NCBI RefSeq assembly: GCF_002027555.1
Contig: NZ_MXAP01000017.1
Span: forward strand, 1 to 8,862
Reading direction: 5' to 3'
Source of the DNA: Moraxella equi
GTDB taxonomy: Bacteria > Pseudomonadota > Gammaproteobacteria > Pseudomonadales > Moraxellaceae
Length of the DNA stretch: 8,862 bases
In this document: positions 6,908 to 8,862 of the stretch, piece after piece
How the letters are laid out: every line of letters starts with the position of its first letter
How positions within the stretch are numbered: the stretch's first letter is position 1
Notes under the pieces: generated by a model
Seen by the model: the letters and a program-made list of their open reading frames with translations, nothing else
Database searches by the model: none
What the model was told of the DNA's origin: nothing
Made by a program: the position numbers and the translations under genes

Positions 6908-7478
6908 TTAATTAACATAAAGATATATAAATTCTTCATCACTGCCTGTCAATTCAATAATTACACCATAATAGTTAAAATAAACAGAATAACCATACCA
7001 TCCTTTTTCTATGGTTTCTTTCTTGGCAACTTTTGCGTGATAATCTTGAACCAACTTGTCAATGATGATCTCTGACATTTGTGGGTCATCAGTTGCCATG
7101 TTTAGGACATTAATGAGTTCATCTTTCTCATCTTTGGATAAGGTGGTAGATGTTGATTGGATAGAGGAAAACCTTGGATTGAAGTCATAATGGACTTTGG
7201 TGAAAACATTATCTTTCATGGTAAAATAATAGCGATGTATAACTCTACAACCAAAAACATCATCATCCATATGGCACTCGTACTCACCACTGTTTTTGAT
7301 GTCTATAAAGCCATATTTTTCCAATCTCTCTAAGGCGACTTTTTCGGAGCCGATAAATAAGCGATGTGTATTTCTAACTTTTTTCTGCTTCTGATACGGG
7401 CGGGGCAATGGTTAGTGCAAATGCAGGCAGAGAGCTAATCAAAACAGCAGATAATACACAGCGGGTGAGATTTTTCAT
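6908..7478 (-). pseudogene. Predicted secreted protein split by a frameshift at an A6 run
   Basis: I do not recognise this protein family. From ATG 7478, with AAGGAG five bases upstream, the frame encodes a typical signal peptide: KNLTR, a hydrophobic core, then SLPAFA with an AxA cleavage site after residue 21. It stops at 7376-7374 after 34 residues. The long 3' frame (to 6908) would otherwise need a TTG start at 7408 with no ribosome binding site, inside the signal-peptide region. The two frames meet at six A on the coding strand (7384-7379); removing one A joins ...VSEAEK to VRNTHRLFIG and gives a continuous 189-residue secreted protein. The mature part is polar and rich in aromatic and charged residues, with two cysteines near YECHMDDDVFGC that could form a disulfide. 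It could be a recent pseudogene, a phase-variable gene or a sequencing error. The join is directly visible; the cause is not. Confidence 0.75.
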
Positions 7479-7483
7479 AAAAG

Positions 7484-7489
7484 CTCCTT
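7484..7489 (-). promoter_or_regulatory. Strong ribosome binding site that sets the secreted-protein start
   Basis: AAGGAG on the - strand (7489-7484) is five bases from ATG 7478. It is among the best ribosome binding sites in the window and shows that translation is meant to begin with the signal peptide, not at the downstream TTG of the main frame. Confidence 0.8.
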
Positions 7490-7601
7490 GGGGTGATGAT
7501 GTGCAATATTACCTTAATTTTAAGTTAAAATGGTGGTTTATTGGTTATTGGATGGCTTGATTGTGGGGGCAAATTACAATCGTCCTTGGTGAATCAATGA
7601 C

Positions 7602-7617
7602 TTGTATAGGGCGTGCC
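7602..7617 (+). repeat. Half-unit of the intergenic palindromic repeat
   Basis: TTGTATAGGGCGTGCC resembles the left half of the palindrome at 7725-7743 (TTGTATGGGTGTGCTGAGC). Its first eight bases, TTGTATAG, are the exact reverse complement of CTATACAA at 7763-7770. The palindromic right half is missing, so this looks like a degenerate or partial copy. Confidence 0.35.
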
Positions 7618-7645
7618 TGCCTTTGGTATTTGCAATGAAAATCAC

Positions 7646-7674
7646 GAAAAATCGCACGTTTTTCAAGGAAAAAC
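7646..7674. repeat. Overlapping alternative hairpins
   Basis: GAAAAA (7646-7651) can pair with TTTTTC (7659-7664), loop 7 bases. Alternatively GTTTTT (7658-7663) can pair with AAAAAC (7669-7674), loop 5 bases. The two stems share the central T arm and exclude each other. The stems are mostly A-T and no open reading frame follows closely, so a regulatory role is speculative. Confidence 0.3.
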
Positions 7675-7730
7675 TTGAGGCTGTGAGTCTTCTACACTCA
7701 ACCAACTTGATATTTACCACGGTTTTGTAT

Positions 7731-7749
7731 GGGTGTGCTGAGCACACCC
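7731..7749. repeat. Near-perfect 19-base palindrome
   Basis: GGGTGTGCTGAGCACACCC is symmetric around the central G (7740). As RNA it would give a 7-bp GC-rich stem with a 5-base CTGAG loop. Only three T follow, so it is not a typical terminator. It shares the core TGCTGAGCA with the unit at 7763-7796 in the opposite orientation. Confidence 0.7.
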
Positions 7750-7762
7750 TTTGATGATATTA

Positions 7763-7796
7763 CTATACAAGGCGTGCTCAGCAATCCCCTACGCCT
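7763..7796 (-). repeat. Second, inverted copy of the palindromic repeat unit
   Basis: On the - strand this unit reads GGCGTAGGGG, then ATTGCTGAGCACGCC, then TTGTATAG. The TGCTGAGCA core and flanking GC-rich arms match the palindrome at 7731-7749 in reverse orientation, and GGCGT (7771-7775) faces ACGCC (7791-7795). The two units lie head to head, 13 bases apart, like the ends of a small palindromic intergenic element. Confidence 0.45.
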
Positions 7797-8038
7797 ACAC
7801 ATCATTGTATTTGTAATAATTTTAAAGTTTCTTGGGTGTATCAGACAAATTTTTGACTTCGAGCCACAAGATTTAGCCATTTTTTATGCAAAAATTAATT
7901 TAAAATGTTAGGTTTTTAACTTATTGTATAAAAATGTTATCAATGGTAGGCACGACCTAAAGAGTAGAGTAATTTTTATTCTTTTAAATGTTATAAATTA
8001 AAAGCATAATCTTTGAGTCGTTTTTTGACATTGATAAT

Positions 8039-8824
8039 TTATTTAACATAATCCAAAAGCAAATATTCCACTACAGCAATGACTAATAAATGCACAGGAT
8101 AAAACCAATAAAACAGATAGCGACCGCCAAAGTCAGAGCCTTTTTGTCCATTAAAACCATGGATGATGAGGGCGGTCAATATCATGCCAAAGTGCATATA
8201 GCCAAGCCCTACGGTGGTGTTAAAGCCATAGATGAGCACATAGATGATAGGCAAGGATAAGAGATAAGCGATGACAAGGTAGTTGGGTTTATTTTTATAA
8301 AAATAATCAAACAATAACGTCATATAAATCATGGCAAAACCATAATCACACAGACTGATGATGGGATAGAGCAGGACGATAAGGATTGCCTTTTCCCAAA
8401 GGTGAAAAGATTTATGGTGCTGAATTATCAAAGCGGTGAGTGATAAAAACAGCGAAAACAGCACGTTACCGCCTATAAAAGGGGTTAGTACCGCCCAATC
8501 ATCAAAAGAAACCCCTTGCCAAAGCAGGGCAGTATGAGCAATGCCAATATTAAACAACCAAAAGGGCAGTTGTGAGATAAGGGCAAACAGCCCCAATCGT
8601 TTGGCATAGCCCTTGATGTCATGCGTATGATAAAAGCCGACTACGAGCAAATAACACATGAGTGGAGCCACCGCCCGCCCCACAAAGTGTAACATCTCTG
8701 ATGAATGCGTATCATAATCCAAAAACCGCCATGCCACATGGTCGGCGGTCATGAGTAGCATGGCAAGCCATTTGACATGAAAAGCGGTCAATGGTTGATG
8801 AGTTTGACGGCTTATATTGGTCAT
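8039..8824 (-). CDS. TraX-family multi-pass membrane protein
   Basis: The 261-residue protein matches the TraX family, named after the F-plasmid protein linked to N-acetylation of pilin; chromosomal members are common and mostly uncharacterised. Visible family features are KWLAMLLMTADHVAWRF (18-34) with D28-H29, HFVGRAVAPLMCYLLVVGF (46-64) with R50, and AKRLGLFALISQLPFW (74-89). The C-terminal GRYLFYWFYPVHLL block (234-247) contains H245. About seven to eight membrane segments cover nearly the whole chain, consistent with an inner-membrane acyltransferase-like protein. The start at 8824 has only a weak purine-rich stretch before it. No other conjugation gene (pilin, relaxase, mating-pair genes) is in the window, so an F-type role is unlikely. 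It is separated from the next gene by the 549-base repeat region. The upstream neighbour is beyond the window edge. Confidence 0.87.
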   Translation of the reverse strand: MTNISRQTHQPLTAFHVKWLAMLLMTADHVAWRFLDYDTHSSEMLHFVGRAVAPLMCYLLVVGFYHTHDIKGYAKRLGLFALISQLPFWLFNIGIAHTALLWQGVSFDDWAVLTPFIGGNVLFSLFLSLTALIIQHHKSFHLWEKAILIVLLYPIISLCDYGFAMIYMTLLFDYFYKNKPNYLVIAYLLSLPIIYVLIYGFNTTVGLGYMHFGMILTALIIHGFNGQKGSDFGGRYLFYWFYPVHLLVIAVVEYLLLDYVK

Positions 8825-8862
8825 CTTGGGCTTGTTGATGAGTTATTAGACCCCCTGCAAAA

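Larger units (their letters stand above)
7490..8038. other. Gene-free AT-rich region with palindromic repeats
   Basis: No convincing gene lies in these 549 bases. Two 60-codon open frames (7729-7911 + and 7698-7880 -) lack ribosome binding sites, run over the palindromes and have no protein-like pattern. Visible structure: TTTTAAGTTAAAA (7518-7530), a 13-bp palindrome upstream of the secreted-protein gene; alternating hairpin arms at 7646-7674; three related repeat units between 7602 and 7796; and a weak AT-only inverted repeat CTTTTAA/TTAAAAG (7981-7987 with 7998-8004) near the 3' end of the TraX gene. I see no tRNA or clear terminator. Confidence 0.6.

Noticed and set aside
6908..7408. Taking the secreted-protein body as a complete gene starting at TTG 7408
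   Set aside because: No ribosome binding site at 7408, and the signal-peptide frame with a strong site overlaps it; a frameshift at the A-run explains both.
7698..7911. Two opposing 60-codon frames with GVLSTP/GVLSNP-like repeats
   Set aside because: The peptide repeats are simply translations of the palindromic DNA units; no ribosome binding site or protein-like composition.
7981..8004. CTTTTAA/TTAAAAG inverted repeat as terminator of the TraX gene
   Set aside because: A/T-only stem with a 10-base loop and no following T-run on the - strand.
8794..8844. 11-base direct repeat GTTGATGAGTT in the TraX leader and early codons
   Set aside because: Similarity does not extend beyond the 11 bases, so chance is likely.

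Overview
The window looks like a chromosomal segment of a gammaproteobacterium, most plausibly a member of the Moraxellaceae (Moraxella-like). This assignment is inferred from the style of the SecD, SecF and YajC proteins and from the contrast between moderate-GC coding regions and very AT-rich intergenic DNA. No rRNA, tRNA or taxonomic marker is present to confirm it. I see no transposase, integrase, CRISPR array or tRNA.

Layout. The left part (1-1870) is read on the + strand: a small unrecognised membrane protein (97-471), a spacer with a decayed inverted repeat, then a VWA-domain protein resembling E. coli YehP (636-1814). A strong two-way terminator (1872-1903) separates it from the convergent protein-export cluster on the - strand, transcribed yajC (5102-5419), secD (3047-4921), secF (1910-3037). 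secD and secF look translationally coupled, because the secF ribosome binding site overlaps the secD stop codon. yajC is set apart from secD by a 180-base AT-rich gap that contains promoter-like sequence. Divergent from yajC is a CNNM/CBS membrane protein (5658-6848, +), closed by its own terminator (6870-6904).

The right part (6908-8862) is on the - strand. It holds a predicted secreted protein whose signal peptide and body are in different frames, split at a run of six A (6908-7478). Next comes a 549-base gene-free stretch (7490-8038) with palindromic repeat units and overlapping hairpins, and then a TraX-family multi-pass membrane protein (8039-8824).

Functional picture. YajC, SecD and SecF act together as the accessory complex of the SecYEG translocon and are the only clear functional unit. 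The CNNM protein is probably a cation transporter or membrane-stress protein, and the TraX-like protein a membrane acyltransferase-type protein. The VWA protein is separated from the MoxR-type ATPase partner its family usually has. No clear undescribed system is visible. The best leads are the homopolymer-split secreted gene, the repeat-bearing gap beside it, and the isolated YehP-like gene.
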